NCBI RefSeq assembly: GCF_035083965.1
Contig: NC_089733.1
Span: 4,048,501 to 4,112,500 of the forward strand
DNA length: 64,000 nucleotides
Direction: 5' to 3'
Source of the DNA: Branchiostoma lanceolatum
Lineage: Eukaryota > Chordata > Leptocardii > Amphioxiformes > Branchiostomatidae
Position 1 is the first letter of the stretch. The number at the start of each line of letters is the position of its first letter. The translations under genes and the position numbers were made by a program. A model generated the notes under the pieces. It did no database searches, was not told where the DNA came from, and worked only from the letters and a program-made list of their open reading frames with translations. Of the stretch, positions 32,601 through 41,420 are shown piece by piece.

Positions 32601-35600
32601 ACCTGTTTCAATCCTCCCTCCCAATAAACTTTCATTAATGCATGCTGGTAATTTTTCAAAGTATGCCAATCACCTGGAAATAGAATTAACCAACTTAAAG
32701 CGGGGCCATACTCCTGTTTCAATTTAAGAAGGTGGTCAAAGGTTTTCGCATCCCCAACAACAACTAAGTATTCAACATCACGTCCAACATTAAAGGAATT
32801 GTAAAGGAAATCAAGAGCTTTTAAAATTGTTTCCTTACAGTCAGCATTTTCATTCATTATTGACAAGTAGGCAATATTAGATTTTTCTGTGACAGGGTCC
32901 CTTTCTAAAAATAGTTTACATTTCAAACCAGGTAACTTAGGAGAACAATCTTTTAGATCTGATACACATCTTTCAAGCTGATAAAATAAAACTTCAGAGT
33001 TAAATGCATGTGACGCTTTAATTTCTTTCTCAGATATGCTAAACTGTTCTAAGGTGAGGGAACTGGGGGTAGATGGGATTATAGACTGAACACAAGATGG
33101 GGGTGTAAGGGATAAAGTACCCTCAATTTCCTTCGGACACCTTTTTCTTTGCCTAAACTTTGAAGTTAGTTTTATCTTTTTAATCACAGGCTCCTCAATT
33201 TCAGTTACATTATCTACACCTACAGAGATATCTTGACTAGTAGTAGTACATACAGATGCTGAAGTTGGCCTAGAAACAAGAAGAGATTTAGGTTTGGGTT
33301 GGACGGCTTGAATAGAAGTACCATTCCACCCACGGGGACTACCTGTCACAGCTGCATGGGGGCTACCACTATTTATATTGTCTATGGAAGCTACAGTAAA
33401 GGAACCTTCTGTCAAATTATAGTAATTATCTTCCAATTTCAATTGATCTAACATGCAAGCAAGAAATCTTTTATGAGAATCATTTGAGCAACATACTCCA
33501 AGACGATTTAACAGTTGCATTAGATCATAAGACTGGCTATAAGAATGAATCAATTCTGAATTAATCATATGGAAAGGATAACTGCACTTACCCTCAGACA
33601 CAATAAAGAAAATAAGGAAAGTTGCAAAAAGTCGTCTTAAAAACTTGGAGCTATGGCTAGAATTATCCTTAAGAAATGCTAAATAATGTTGATTCATATC
33701 AAATGTTTCAAAATCAGACATGGGAATTTCAGATTTTTGCATAGTTAATACAACAATAAAGTTCCATACAACAGGATTTATTTCTTTTGAAATTTGCAAA
33801 AGGTCAATTTCATGCAAGGAAGTTGGATTCTTAACATACTTATCAATAAATTTTGATGATTCTTTATGAATCAAATTATTCATGTACATTAAAGAAGATA
33901 GCAGGCTAGAATTAAGTATGTCTTTGTTATCATGATCATCTGTAAACATAGAAGCAACAGTAGACTGAATTGACTTTAACTCAAGATCACGCTTGAAAGT
34001 ATTTAATCTTGCAGTATATAAAGCCAAATGGAGGGATTCAATTAAATCACATTCTCTATAGTATAACAATAAACCTAATTTGTTGGATTTACTTGAACTT
34101 TTGTGGATCGAAAGAAAGTCTCCCAGATCACTCAATAATCCAACCAACAGCCATTTAGCTTCAAAACAAAATGCATCAGCTTCATCACACTTTTCTTTAT
34201 CTTTAAATTCCTTAATTAGCATTTGAATATTTTCTACATATAAATCATAGGCATCAACAAGAAGCAGAGATTTGTTCTCCAAAAACATTTCACCTACCTT
34301 ACAAGAAACTTTGTGCAAAGCTAATTGTGGTACATTTTCTGGGCTATGTTTTAAATCAAATTCTTTTAACATTTCTAATCGTTTTTCTAGATTTTCCTCA
34401 CCCTTAACAAGATTACCTGATCTATATAAACACTGATAACAATAGTTACATAAAATTGAACCTTCTGACAAATTTGAGTCGGCCAATTCTAAAGCTGATT
34501 GTGGTATATCTAATTTGGGACAGAATCGTTTCCTTTTATGGGACTTTATTACCTTACAACAATGTACACATTTATCTTCATCACAAAATCTATAAAACTG
34601 ATAATAATGAAATGTACACATTGAAATAGAATTTGGTAAAGTGCTAAAACCTGCTGCTAAGTCTGAAATGGAGCTAAGATAAGACATCATATCATCAACA
34701 GAAACATCTTTACGTTCATGGTCGGCCAATGCATGGCACAAACCAAAGTCAGACATAAAACATTTTTTTTCTGGCACTGTTTGAGAGAGCTTCTGTGAAG
34801 TGTCAGTTGGTGAATTAGAAACTGGAGTTTTGGCCTGTAATCGTCTAAACTTACGCTCACAAGAACGGCAAACACAGTCAGTAATTGAAAGTTCTGTATT
34901 ATCACTTACCCAATTTCTAAGTACTTCATTCCATCCCTGTGGATGCCTATACTCATCAAATTGAAATGTAGATGGTTTCTTACAGTAGGCACATGCTGTG
35001 AAACATGGCCTATCTGGATGGAAATTAATAGTTTTACCGCCCCCACGACCAAAAAATGTTACAGATACCGTCTTACCATGTACTTCTACAATCTTATTTT
35101 CATCACCGAGAAAACAACCATCTAAACTAAGGTTTTTACATGAAATACTGAGTCCACATACCTCACTTACCATCTTTTGCAATTTACACACCTGAATACA
35201 TTTGCTACTTGCCTGTACAGTAGATAACTTGCCTTGGAAATTAATAAAGAATGCATAGACTAAACTCTCTTCAACATCACACTTATCTCCTCTCTCCTCC
35301 TCACTACTCTTACCTGGTACATCACACTCATCTCCTACCCTGTCCTCACTACTCTTACCTGGTACATTACACTCATCTCCTACCCTCTCCTCACTACTCT
35401 TACCTGGTACATTACACTCATCTCCTACCCTCTCCTCACTACTCTTACCTGATACAACATTACACTCATCTCCTACCCTCTCCTCACTACTCTTACCTGG
35501 TACATTACACTCATCTCCTACCCTCTCCTCACTACTCTTACCTGGTACATCACACTCATCTCCTACCCTCTCCTCACTACTCTTACCTGGTACATTACAC

Positions 35601-37795
35601 TCATCTCCTACCCTCTCCTCACTACTCTTACCTGGTACAACATTACACTCATCTCCTACCCTCTCCTCACTACCCTTACCTGGTACATTACACTCATCTC
35701 CTACCCTCTCCTCACTACTCTTACCTGGTACAACATTACAACACTCATCTCCTACCCTCTCCTCACTACTCTTACCTGGTACATTACACTCATCTCCTAC
35801 CCTCTCCTCACTACTCTTACAGGTCACAACATTACACTCATCTCCTACCCTCTCCTCACTACTCTTACAGGTACCTACCTGTTTAACCTGTTCTACCCAC
35901 CCTGAAGGATTAATGGGCCCACTATATAACATTCTCACCTCTAGCTTAGTAGCTACTGGGTACTTGTCCCTCCTCTTACCTGTTTTACCATTAACCTTCT
36001 TACACCTAGTCTGTCCCCTGCTAAACCCCCCTGATACAGCTGTACTCTCCCTGCCCTTCCTAAGCTTACAACTACTCCACCCTGTAGGACATATTACATA
36101 ATGTACATTTTCCTTATGACAATCAATCCCTTCCACAACTTCACCTTTATCTTGAGCTACTTTAAACTGACACATCCTTCTACCACTCGTCCTCTTCCAC
36201 TCCCTTTTACTCATTAGAACCCCCCTGGTCCTGAAAGGACCCTTCCCTGCACTAACCCCCTCTACCTTCCCTGGGACCCTCCTAGACTTAGTAACTGGCA
36301 TCCCCCTTGCTATGGAAGGACCCTTCCCTGCACTAACCCCCTCTACCTTCCCTGGGGTCTGTCTAGGCTTGTGGACAGGAACCTCCCTGGCCCTGGAGGG
36401 ACCCTTCCCTGCACTAACCCCCTTTACCTTCCCTGGGACCTTCTTAGGCTTAGGGACAGGCACCCACCATGCTATGGAAGGACCCTTCCTTGAACTACCC
36501 CCCTCTACCTTCCCTGGGGTCGGTCTAGGCTTACTAGTAGGGACAGGAACCTCCCTGGCCCTGGAGGGACCCTTCCCTGCACTAACCCCCTTTACCTTCC
36601 CTGGGACCCTCTTAGGCTTAGGGACAGGCACCCACCATGCTATGGAAGGACCCTTCCTTGAACTACCCCCCTCTACCTTCCCTGGGGTCGGTCTAGGCTT
36701 ACTAGTAGGGACAGGAACCTCCCTGGCCCTGGAGGGACCCTTCCCTGCACTAACCCCCTCTACCTTCCCTGGGACCCTCTTAGGCTTAGGGACAGGCACC
36801 CACCATGCTACGGAAGGACCCTTCCTTGAACTACCCCCCTCTACCTTCCCTGGGGTCGGTCTAGGCTTACTAGTAGGGACAGGAACCTCCCTGGCCCTGG
36901 AGGGACCCTTCCCTGCACTAACCCCCTCTACCTTCCCTGGGACCCTCCTAGGCTTAGGGACAGGCATACTCCTTGCTGGGGAAGGACCCTTCCTTGCACT
37001 ACCCCCCTCTACCTTCCCTGGGGTCGGTCTAGGCTTACTAGTAGGGACAGGAACCTCCCTGGCCCTGAAAGGACCCTTCCCTGCATTAACCCCCTCTACC
37101 TTCCCAGGGGTCCCCCTAGGTGCTCCTCGCACTACCCTAGACCACTCTCCCTGTCCACGGTACTTCCCTGACTTCAGTTCCACTCCTGGATGAGCCCTTC
37201 TCCTTCCTCCATCTGCCTCTAACCCTGGCCACTCCTCATCCCTGAACACATAGCGGTCCTCACGCTCACAGCTGCGACGGTGCAGCTGCAAGTAGAAGTT
37301 CAAACGGGCTGAGAGATACCGAGCAAAACTCAAATTACCAGCTCTACTCAAATGCAAACCATCAACTGAAAACATGGCCCGGTCAGCCCGGCTACCATTG
37401 TCAAGGAAAAACACACCCTGGCTTGAACACAGGCTAAGCAAATGAGCGTTCAACTCAAGGCGCCTCCTGTCATAGACCTCATAGTCAAACCTAGGCAGGA
37501 CGCTAGAGATGACAACAGAGGCTGACGGGAAGCGGGACTTGGTAACAGAAATAAGAGAACTGAAATCATCAAGAGTCCGGCTGAGTGGACGGTACATGGG
37601 GAGATTATTGGTCCCCACATGCACGAACACCACATCCGGCTCAACAAAAGGATGACGTGAAATATCAGAAGTCAAATCATATACTGAAGCTCCAGGGTGC
37701 GCATTAAGGGAAAATAAAATGTCAGGAGAGAAGGTGGCATGATTAGACAGATATTTACCAATCGAGTCACTGAACGCCAGGATGATCTGAAACAA
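29687..37795 (-). CDS. Giant composite protein: SGNH hydrolase, tandem repeats, transposase-like core, FEN/PIN-like motifs, CXC domain
   Basis: This is an 8.1-kb frame without a stop. In order: SGNH esterase (FSDSIGKYL; HVGTNNL; DGLHLSRAG, residues 8-170); basic PGKVEG repeats of about 57 residues (230-520); 15-residue SSEERVGDECNV repeats (640-845); cysteine-rich blocks (CFTACAYCKK, CVCRSCERKFRRL; then CxxC pairs near 1080-1150); a core with VVVGDAKTF (1679) and FPGDWHTLKNYQ (1710); FDDPHRNGLSAKDVERSRRD (2230), HEESDTRVWLHA (2342) and YSPDTDTYHVGLP (2368), like a FEN/asteroid-type nuclease; and CKCKSGCSSKRCKCL with GPGCRCLDC (2607-2640), a tesmin/TSO1 CXC zinc motif. The C-terminus is acidic. 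The first residues follow an acceptor (TTCTTGTTTCAG), so an upstream exon is needed. Similar CXC/nuclease proteins are multi-copy in invertebrates; a transposon origin is inference. Confidence 0.85.
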   Translation of the reverse strand: MFQIILAFSDSIGKYLSNHATFSPDILFSLNAHPGASVYDLTSDISRHPFVEPDVVFVHVGTNNLPMYRPLSRTLDDFSSLISVTKSRFPSASVVISSVLPRFDYEVYDRRRLELNAHLLSLCSSQGVFFLDNGSRADRAMFSVDGLHLSRAGNLSFARYLSARLNFYLQLHRRSCEREDRYVFRDEEWPGLEADGGRRRAHPGVELKSGKYRGQGEWSRVVRGAPRGTPGKVEGVNAGKGPFRAREVPVPTSKPRPTPGKVEGGSARKGPSPARSMPVPKPRRVPGKVEGVSAGKGPSRAREVPVPTSKPRPTPGKVEGGSSRKGPSVAWWVPVPKPKRVPGKVEGVSAGKGPSRAREVPVPTSKPRPTPGKVEGGSSRKGPSIAWWVPVPKPKRVPGKVKGVSAGKGPSRAREVPVPTSKPRPTPGKVEGGSSRKGPSIAWWVPVPKPKKVPGKVKGVSAGKGPSRAREVPVHKPRQTPGKVEGVSAGKGPSIARGMPVTKSRRVPGKVEGVSAGKGPFRTRGVLMSKREWKRTSGRRMCQFKVAQDKGEVVEGIDCHKENVHYVICPTGWSSCKLRKGRESTAVSGGFSRGQTRCKKVNGKTGKRRDKYPVATKLEVRMLYSGPINPSGWVEQVKQVGTCKSSEERVGDECNVVTCKSSEERVGDECNVPGKSSEERVGDECCNVVPGKSSEERVGDECNVPGKGSEERVGDECNVVPGKSSEERVGDECNVPGKSSEERVGDECDVPGKSSEERVGDECNVPGKSSEERVGDECNVVSGKSSEERVGDECNVPGKSSEERVGDECNVPGKSSEDRVGDECDVPGKSSEEERGDKCDVEESLVYAFFINFQGKLSTVQASSKCIQVCKLQKMVSEVCGLSISCKNLSLDGCFLGDENKIVEVHGKTVSVTFFGRGGGKTINFHPDRPCFTACAYCKKPSTFQFDEYRHPQGWNEVLRNWVSDNTELSITDCVCRSCERKFRRLQAKTPVSNSPTDTSQKLSQTVPEKKCFMSDFGLCHALADHERKDVSVDDMMSYLSSISDLAAGFSTLPNSISMCTFHYYQFYRFCDEDKCVHCCKVIKSHKRKRFCPKLDIPQSALELADSNLSEGSILCNYCYQCLYRSGNLVKGEENLEKRLEMLKEFDLKHSPENVPQLALHKVSCKVGEMFLENKSLLLVDAYDLYVENIQMLIKEFKDKEKCDEADAFCFEAKWLLVGLLSDLGDFLSIHKSSSKSNKLGLLLYYRECDLIESLHLALYTARLNTFKRDLELKSIQSTVASMFTDDHDNKDILNSSLLSSLMYMNNLIHKESSKFIDKYVKNPTSLHEIDLLQISKEINPVVWNFIVVLTMQKSEIPMSDFETFDMNQHYLAFLKDNSSHSSKFLRRLFATFLIFFIVSEGKCSYPFHMINSELIHSYSQSYDLMQLLNRLGVCCSNDSHKRFLACMLDQLKLEDNYYNLTEGSFTVASIDNINSGSPHAAVTGSPRGWNGTSIQAVQPKPKSLLVSRPTSASVCTTTSQDISVGVDNVTEIEEPVIKKIKLTSKFRQRKRCPKEIEGTLSLTPPSCVQSIIPSTPSSLTLEQFSISEKEIKASHAFNSEVLFYQLERCVSDLKDCSPKLPGLKCKLFLERDPVTEKSNIAYLSIMNENADCKETILKALDFLYNSFNVGRDVEYLVVVGDAKTFDHLLKLKQEYGPALSWLILFPGDWHTLKNYQHALMKVYWEGGLKQVASGRIKGQTLLSVGLCKNFKRTHKFLVQVWEAFYRCQIESFLEHRRNCTDHCSSRCSFSADTIIEKVRVFLESEPHFGDPDFSRENFVRRQELLKIDLEGIEDDFAAFCSSACARDEVFLFWHRFVHDDFMAYISLYIAIRSGNWDLRLYAYKKMAPIFHAFDHVIYSRIIPLHLSDLLSCPDHILRYFQEGGFVTSINAVNYSSVALDEGHEMLINRDTKQVITGPNKFVIEDLVLFLPYRARLIKKVKQQILVKSNLRTQNDLSPTIIEQERQNIVYYANKVVEAHISSVPVQDRRLAQPFTGASISDIQREDLLKFREIGTASLDTFISFRILNSPGNKAPQRRKSLRTFSHLKMTKSRISKSEKDKRIVLECYRRAVSWSQNQNKPLSEIAHLLDLPQLGQFLELPRALCDADGVPHKGAKSAATSFFQSRYPSAFTKMYPANFSPQCSVLEGMFLINTAPLGQHRTFLEYSHFLFLKWVLPLLQSGCNEVHIVFDDPHRNGLSAKDVERSRRDSVVECDNLVLFDSVSDHTFTPKDWRKFISLRPNKRLLCSYLCSSLLTVCRPFLRQLQKVFTAGAFIDDKRDMCFVSSVDGISPYPDCRSNHEESDTRVWLHAASSRYENILIYSPDTDTYHVGLPIVREMGKRIVILQKAEPGNWQCLDVNELVSCLYKDPDLASLSRNILPHILQSLFITTGCDYVSFFVGLGKVSFMKTFFQFSEFISGGNSVPTSGSLSCAEKDSGFLAFVRLVGSVYFQKHRSAFLKYSSPAEMFREMREGTNSSSHENWLQNIRGAIFERIEFEDNSLPSFQSLWFHWLRSCWVYLTWAQALEQDFSSVLLDRYGWEIEKGNLMIIWDSKENIEKVQKTVDFLIRGCKCKSGCSSKRCKCLKKGQVCGPGCRCLDCSNSICIEEVQVGQDHADTESDSDTSSSSDNDQDYHNIIDDFYCGSLSLLEDISDSEFSDID
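35263..35880 (-). repeat. 45-bp coding minisatellite in the giant ORF
   Basis: About 13-14 copies of a 45-bp unit (plus strand CTCATCTCCTACCCTCTCCT and following) encode PGKSSEERVGDECNV with variants. Unit length varies only by multiples of three (45, 48, 51), so every indel keeps the frame. This pattern is expected under selection for an open frame. Confidence 0.95.
36220..37110 (-). repeat. ~171-bp coding tandem repeat in the giant ORF
   Basis: Units encode KVEGVSAGKGPSRAREVPVP, then TSKPRPTPGKVEGGSSRKGP and a SIAWWVPVPKPKRVPGK half-unit. Four to five full units and several half-units are visible, highly alike at the DNA level. They are very basic and proline/glycine rich, probably a disordered nucleic-acid-binding spacer. 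Confidence 0.95.
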
Positions 37796-38697
37796 GAAAT
37801 GAGATACATCAATGCATCATTTTTTCTAGATTCAGGACACATAAAGTTACCAAATATTACTGTTGTCTCAAATATTTTTTTTTGCAATGTATACAGTATA
37901 GTATGTATTTCATCATTCTATTGCTGCTTTTTTGCAATTTACAGTATGGGCGAAAATATTTTTTGGAAAAAATTTGCTACATAGTAAGCCACCTGCGTTC
38001 ATGTTGCAAACCTGATCATACTACCAACCATGAACCTACGTTGTTATGCAAGTTTGTTTTTCTTTGCCTGACAACGTCAGACATGTGACTGTATTGGCGG
38101 GAAATTATGGTCCCGAGCAGGCCATGTTAACACATTGAACGATATTATAACGTTATCTTTCACAGCTAAATTCTCGGCTGTTTTCAATCAAAATCCCTCC
38201 CAGCACACAGAAAAACTCAGAATCAAAATATTTGTCACGTTATGTCGACATTTTACATCGAATCATAAAGGTTAGATCCTCGATAGCTGTCAAATTTACA
38301 AGAAATACTCGCGACAAATCACATGTCACACGTTTAAGCTGTAAAAACGTCATAGAACTCGCACTACGAACGCCATCGTGTAGGCGAAAATCGCTCAAAA
38401 AAGGGCCCTAAGTAGACATGGAATTTTAAACCTACCCAGATTTCAAACCAACAGGATTTTCACATGGGATATAGACGAAGGTTAAACAGTCCTGACGCAC
38501 TATCAATTGATAACAGAATCGAGGGCGAAATGCAGATGCCCCCAATCTGAAAATCGCCGAAATTTTAACTCTTTACTGTGCTGCCATTTTGCTAATTTCA
38601 CTATGTACCAAATTTGATCATGAAACTAGTTAAAATCCTTGTAAAACCGCACAAAAATGGATTTAATGGAGAGCACACAGTAAACACGTCCGTCACT
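37796..38697 (-). other. Inferred intron 1 of the giant gene
   Basis: It lies between a possible leader exon donor (38697) and the acceptor at 37793. There is no reading frame. It includes the conserved two-block repeat at 38440-38547. In the opposite orientation it would be LINE 5' flank or UTR. Confidence 0.35.
38440..38547 (+). repeat. Two-block conserved sequence, copy 2 (pair with 27728-27836)
   Basis: See 27728-27836: both blocks are identical in the two copies (17 and 29 bp) while the roughly 63 bp between them is not conserved. It lies 264 bp upstream of the LINE ORF1 start. Confidence 0.8.
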
Positions 38698-38730
38698 TAC
38701 CGCCATGGTGTCCAAGAGGCCGGATGTCGT
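38698..38730 (-). CDS. Possible leader exon of the giant gene
   Basis: On the minus strand ATGACGACATCCGGCCTCTT... encodes MTTSGLLDTMA and ends at a consensus donor (GCG/GTAAGTG). Its phase (0) fits the acceptor at 37793, giving MTTSGLLDTMA-IILAFSDSIGKYL, which supplies an ATG for a frame that otherwise has none near its start. The join is inferred; no transcript evidence is available. Confidence 0.4.
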
Positions 38731-38810
38731 CATGAAATCAGCTGTCAAAGTCGGATGAAATTTCATCGGCGGCGCGAAGGCGGCGCGGGAAATTTGAGTC
38801 GGCGCATACT
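38731..38810. promoter_or_regulatory. Possible bidirectional promoter between the giant gene and the LINE
   Basis: About 80 bp separate the putative leader exon (minus) from the LINE ORF1 ATG (plus). The stretch is CG-rich (GGCGGCGCGAAGGCGGCGCG) and contains the short palindrome GATGAAATTTCATC. No TATA box is seen. If both starts are right, one promoter region would serve two mobile-element-like genes. Confidence 0.3.
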
Positions 38811-41186
38811 ATGGACCGCGGAGGGATACATAAGAAAATAAAAACTGTTCGAAACGCGTTCGATTCACTGCGTGGCTTGGCGGCTGGACAGAAATATGAC
38901 AAATCAAACAAGATAGTAGAGCCAGGAAAACGCGACAAACGGATCAAGCCGAATGACGACTACTTCGTGGAGTTCAATGACAACTGTGTTACAATTTATA
39001 TTCCGTCAGAATCGGACAAACATTGGATAGAGATTCTTGAAACACACTACAGCTTGCCTACCGATGACAAGGGCAAACATGGCCATCAACTCAACGTACC
39101 ATACCATGATCCTACCACAGACGAACTTATCGGCTCAGTAACGCTACATGTATACCATACATGTAAGATCCTAGTACAGGGACCAGCCTATTTGCTATGG
39201 GTGCTGGACATGTTCGAAAGGTTGAAGAAGACGCTAGAAACAAACTGCACCACGGCGGAAGATGAAGAGTCCCGATGCGAGGACATTGTCTGCAATAAGT
39301 GCGAACGGCCAGGCCCAGAAGATGATGGTATCATTCAATGTAACATTTGCCAGAATTGGTATCACTATGCATGCACGGGCGTACACGAGTTCCTGCTACA
39401 TGAACTGATAAAGAATGCAGAGAGCGAGTTTGTCTGTAATGAATGTTCTTATGACAGCATTATGTCCGACCCGAAGTTGATAGGCGAAACATTCCCTGAG
39501 GACGCAAGTGAAAAAGAAACTATACCAAAACAGTTTATTGGCGAATCAACACCAAACGAAAAAGATGGCAACAACAATGACAAGCTGGACATACTACAAT
39601 GTAGTGTAGACAAGCTAGAAGCCATTACAATGAGCAGAATTGTACATGAGAATAACAATATCGACACGCTGTCAGCACGTCTTTCTCACCTTGAGGGCCT
39701 GTTATCCAAAACAATGGAAACCTCCGGTGAGTCAGTGAAAGAGAAAAGTGCCATCGAAGGGCTGTCAAAACGAGTGAAGTCCCTAGAAGCAGAAAACAAA
39801 AACCTTCGGAAAAGAATCACGGCATTGGAAAAGAAGTATACAACAGATGAAAGCCAATCATCAGATCCAAAAGACGCAGACAACGAGCCGTCCGATCCAC
39901 AAGCTGAAACCTTTGAGAGCAACATTCCGACAAACAACAGATACCAGGTGCTCGGCGACAACAGGCCCATGACAAAGGGACAATCCTCTCACTTAACAAG
40001 TGACCATTGTCATGACAATCCCCTTGACAATGGCCAGTCGCAGACACGATCAGCACGAAGGCGTTCAGAGGATTCAGAAGATGGCAGTTTGGCGGAGATA
40101 GTCATCATTGGTGACTCGAATACTAGAGGCATTATTCCCAGCGTGCTCTACCCGGGTAAGGAAACTGCCAAACACTCAGCTATGAAAGTTCCACAGGCCA
40201 CAGACCTGATCACAACAACGACCTACTCGGATCCCAAGTGCATTGTCTTCCACGTGGGGACAAATGACATTCGAGAGGAAAGGGCGGCACACGGTGTTAC
40301 AGAGAACCTCAGACAGCTGGTCGCAACAACACACACAAAGTACCCGAATGCAAAGATCGTTATGTCTGCCATACCCCCGAGGAACGACCAACAACTGATG
40401 GAAGTCACGCGGGACGTAAATGCCTTCCTACATATTCTCAACCAAGAAACCTCCTACATCAGTCTGGCCGACAACAACAATCTAGGTGAAGATGGATCCA
40501 TCAAGAGTAATCTGTACAAACGAGACGGGTACCACCTAAACAGGGCCGGTCTGAAAGTACTCGCGGCTAGCTGGAAGACGGTAATCCACCCCATTTTAGG
40601 CATGGGTATGTACCACAAAGGACAAAGGAGGGGCAGCACCCTTGCATCGCGCTCGGAAGTGAGTCAGACACAGTCTCAAGAGAAAAACAGGGAACGTACA
40701 TCACAAGGACGACGACCCAATCGACCAAATTCAGATTCGAGACAGAACAACCGACCGAACCCAGATTGGCGCCCACGCGACGGACCGAACCCAGGCTGGT
40801 TTCCACGGGACGGACCGAACCCAGAATGGTTCCCTCGCGACAGACCAAACCCAGATTGGCGCCCACGCGACGAACTAAACCCAGGCTGGTTCCCACGGGA
40901 CGGACCAAACCCAGGCTGGCTACCACGCCGGGACAGACCGAACCCAGAATGGTTGCCACGTGACGGTCCGAACCCAGGCTGGCGCCCACGCGACAGACGA
41001 GACCCAGACGACCGACCAAACTGGCTTCCACACAACCAAGACTGGCACCGTGAACCGAAAACGTTCAACCGTCCGTTCCACGGCTATGACGACTGGTTCC
41101 CGACAGCACTGGACGGACCTAGTTCGTGGTCTCTACCAAAGCGCTTCGAAGACTACCCTGCCCGGCGTCAGAACTACAACTACTGA
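38811..41186 (+). CDS. LINE ORF1: PHD finger, coiled coil, SGNH esterase, RPNPxW repeats
   Basis: 791 codons from ATG to TGA. Residues about 158-215 form a PHD-type finger (CNKC, CNIC, WYHYAC, CNEC). Residues about 255-350 are coiled coil ([20 protein letters not shown]). Residues 428-600 are an SGNH hydrolase with IIGDSNTRG (Ser), FHVGTNDI (Asn) and DGYHLNRAG (Asp/His). Residues 643-740 are eight or nine 14-residue repeats such as [18 protein letters not shown]1-like LINEs are known to carry PHD and esterase ORF1s; ORF1 binds RNA in the retrotransposition complex, and the role of the esterase is not settled. ORF2 begins 235 bp downstream on the same strand. Confidence 0.9.
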   Translation: MDRGGIHKKIKTVRNAFDSLRGLAAGQKYDKSNKIVEPGKRDKRIKPNDDYFVEFNDNCVTIYIPSESDKHWIEILETHYSLPTDDKGKHGHQLNVPYHDPTTDELIGSVTLHVYHTCKILVQGPAYLLWVLDMFERLKKTLETNCTTAEDEESRCEDIVCNKCERPGPEDDGIIQCNICQNWYHYACTGVHEFLLHELIKNAESEFVCNECSYDSIMSDPKLIGETFPEDASEKETIPKQFIGESTPNEKDGNNNDKLDILQCSVDKLEAITMSRIVHENNNIDTLSARLSHLEGLLSKTMETSGESVKEKSAIEGLSKRVKSLEAENKNLRKRITALEKKYTTDESQSSDPKDADNEPSDPQAETFESNIPTNNRYQVLGDNRPMTKGQSSHLTSDHCHDNPLDNGQSQTRSARRRSEDSEDGSLAEIVIIGDSNTRGIIPSVLYPGKETAKHSAMKVPQATDLITTTTYSDPKCIVFHVGTNDIREERAAHGVTENLRQLVATTHTKYPNAKIVMSAIPPRNDQQLMEVTRDVNAFLHILNQETSYISLADNNNLGEDGSIKSNLYKRDGYHLNRAGLKVLAASWKTVIHPILGMGMYHKGQRRGSTLASRSEVSQTQSQEKNRERTSQGRRPNRPNSDSRQNNRPNPDWRPRDGPNPGWFPRDGPNPEWFPRDRPNPDWRPRDELNPGWFPRDGPNPGWLPRRDRPNPEWLPRDGPNPGWRPRDRRDPDDRPNWLPHNQDWHREPKTFNRPFHGYDDWFPTALDGPSSWSLPKRFEDYPARRQNYNY

Positions 41187-41420
41187 GGGTATTATCATCT
41201 CACACTATATCCTTAACGTTTCATTTTATATAAAACAAGAACCGACATGTGATAATTTAAGAAGACCATATGCTAAATCTGTAGTAATCAGACGTAGGAA
41301 CTGCGTACTAAGTTTATGCAATGATATTGCACATTCAAGTACATGTATAATTAAGTAAAACTAACTTATCGTAAAAGTAGGGACAAAGTCGATACTCATG
41401 GATTAATAGAACGAGCACCA

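Noticed and set aside
35251..35886. Plus-strand 211-codon ORF (HLLPSPHYSYLVHYT repeats)
   Set aside because: It is the antisense shadow of the 45-bp coding repeats of the minus-strand giant gene.
36312..37193. Plus-strand 293-codon ORF (GTGTSLALEGPFPALTP repeats)
   Set aside because: Antisense shadow of the second tandem array in the giant gene.
27728..38547. Long terminal repeats of a single LTR element
   Set aside because: Only two short blocks are shared (17 and 29 bp), with no primer-binding site, polypurine tract, gag or RT between them.
40567..41068. Minus-strand ORFs rich in GFGPSRGNQ or VGRLGLV repeats
   Set aside because: Antisense shadows of the RPNPxW repeats of LINE ORF1.
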